37,759 nt of DNA. It comes from an uncultured Planctomycetaceae bacterium (GTDB lineage Bacteria > Planctomycetota > Planctomycetia > Planctomycetales > Planctomycetaceae). Below, one piece after another: positions 36,996 through 37,759 of the stretch. The translations under genes and the position numbers were made by a program. The stretch's first letter is position 1; each line of letters begins with the position of its first letter. The notes below the pieces were generated by a model, which saw nothing but the letters and a program-made list of their open reading frames with translations, did no database searches and was not told the origin of the DNA. The DNA lies in assembly GCA_913031625.1 (NCBI GenBank), contig CAJWGB010000022.1, forward strand, positions 1-37,759, read 5' to 3'.

Positions 36996-37759
36996 TCATT
37001 TGGCGGGAATGTAGTTGAGCGTGTAGTACGCCTGCGAATGCAACAGCGGTACCTCTCTCTCCGATCTGACCCCTTTGGCGTGCAGCTCATGAACATGGCC
37101 GCGCTGTAGACCGTCGACGTAAAGCCGTACTGACTGGCCGTCTTTGCCGGCCACCGCGCGCGTTATTTTGGGAGTCGTGTGGTCCACTTCCGGGCTGCCG
37201 TAGGACGACTGAAAAATGTAGGTGTAAGTCGAAATTTCCCAGGACTCTAAGTCTTCCGCAGTGGTCGCATTCACGGGCTGAGTGAACGTCAGTTCGAAGC
37301 CGTCTGGCTTCGCTCGCATTTCGTGAATCTCGAACGGAACTTTGCCCGTCCATGTGAGGCGTTCCAGCGCGTATGGTTTGGTGCCTCTTGAGCCCCAGCC
37401 GCGGTTGGTGCCGCCGACAAACATCGAGCCATCAGGAGTGATTCGAACCGAGAGGCTGCCGGAGCCAAAACCCTCACGAAACGGAAAACAGGCTCCCTGA
37501 TAATGGCCGTCCACCTGTTCGAGAAAGCACCGCATTACCGTGCTGAACGTCTGGTCGCCGACAAACATCTGCGATGAAAAGGGACCGAAATTGCCTTTGG
37601 AGAGGTCGCACGCCACGCCGCTCGCAGACTGCCCCATCTTCTTGTACGGGAATAGAATTGCGGGCGGTTCGTATTCCGGGATTCGGTCCGCCTCCGTCAT
37701 GATTCGGCTGCCACTTTTCGGCTCCGTTGGAGCGTCGCCCAGAGCCTCTTTAGCCGCCT
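36996..37759 (-). CDS. C-terminal part of a sorbosone-dehydrogenase-like propeller protein, 5' end beyond window
   Basis: The frame is open from the right edge to the stop at 36996 (about 253 residues visible), so the apparent Met at 37700 is internal. The first part resembles blades of a glucose/sorbosone dehydrogenase-type beta-propeller: [20 protein letters not shown], then [14 protein letters not shown] and [15 protein letters not shown]. The last 130 residues ([46 protein letters not shown]) match the C-terminal extension common in planctomycete and verrucomicrobial membrane-bound dehydrogenase-like proteins, which often also carry a c-type haem domain. That domain, and any signal peptide, would lie outside the window. 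Catalysis is not shown; sugar or sugar-alcohol oxidation is the family suggestion. Confidence 0.72.
   Translation of the reverse strand, partial: AAKEALGDAPTEPKSGSRIMTEADRIPEYEPPAILFPYKKMGQSASGVACDLSKGNFGPFSSQMFVGDQTFSTVMRCFLEQVDGHYQGACFPFREGFGSGSLSVRITPDGSMFVGGTNRGWGSRGTKPYALERLTWTGKVPFEIHEMRAKPDGFELTFTQPVNATTAEDLESWEISTYTYIFQSSYGSPEVDHTTPKITRAVAGKDGQSVRLYVDGLQRGHVHELHAKGVRSEREVPLLHSQAYYTLNYIPAK

Overview
The window looks like chromosomal DNA from a planctomycete (order Planctomycetales). The evidence is the combination of gene families: an ECF sigma factor translationally coupled to a membrane Ser/Thr kinase, a DUF1549/DUF1553 cytochrome-type protein paired with a Tat-exported DUF1501 protein, the C-terminal part of a planctomycete-style sorbosone-dehydrogenase-like propeller protein, and a 5243-residue modular surface protein with an N-terminal LEPR-XLL-like motif. 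I did not assign a genus. I found no tRNA, rRNA, CRISPR array, insertion sequence or phage gene.

Left part (1-2047, minus strand): an ECF sigma factor gene overlaps the start of a Ser/Thr kinase gene (TAATG) that runs off the left edge. A 905-base non-coding stretch follows. It carries a strong hairpin with a T-rich tail that terminates no visible gene, so it may mark a small RNA. Next is the conserved pair rpsO-pnp (2953-5740), each gene followed by a clear intrinsic terminator. A soluble orphan histidine kinase and a small DUF962/Mpo1-like membrane protein follow, then a long TolC-family outer-membrane lipoprotein (to 9016).

Middle part (9017-20570): panB (best start is a TTG with a strong Shine-Dalgarno) lies 25 bases before a RecQ-family helicase that lacks the usual zinc-binding cysteines and HRDC domain. 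Next come an O-antigen ligase/Wzy-type membrane protein, a convergent secreted PQQ-type beta-propeller, and the DUF1549/DUF1553 + DUF1501 pair (minus strand). A small TPR protein diverges from that pair.

Right part (20571-37759): a single uninterrupted 15.7-kb minus-strand gene fills 42% of the window. It encodes, in order, a LEPR-XLL-like N-terminus, Ig-like domains, a zincin metalloprotease motif (HEIGHLLGIGH), a PPC-like domain, beta-helix modules, a propeller-like stretch, a second beta-helix, cadherin-like repeats, a PKD-like domain, a GEVED domain containing a fresh 33-bp tandem duplication, nine FN3-like repeats, and a C-terminal hydrophobic segment followed by an arginine cluster. I find no cysteine in it. 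A 693-base non-coding region with palindromic GTCAC/GTGAC motifs lies upstream. The last gene is the 3' end of a propeller-type dehydrogenase-like gene cut by the right edge.
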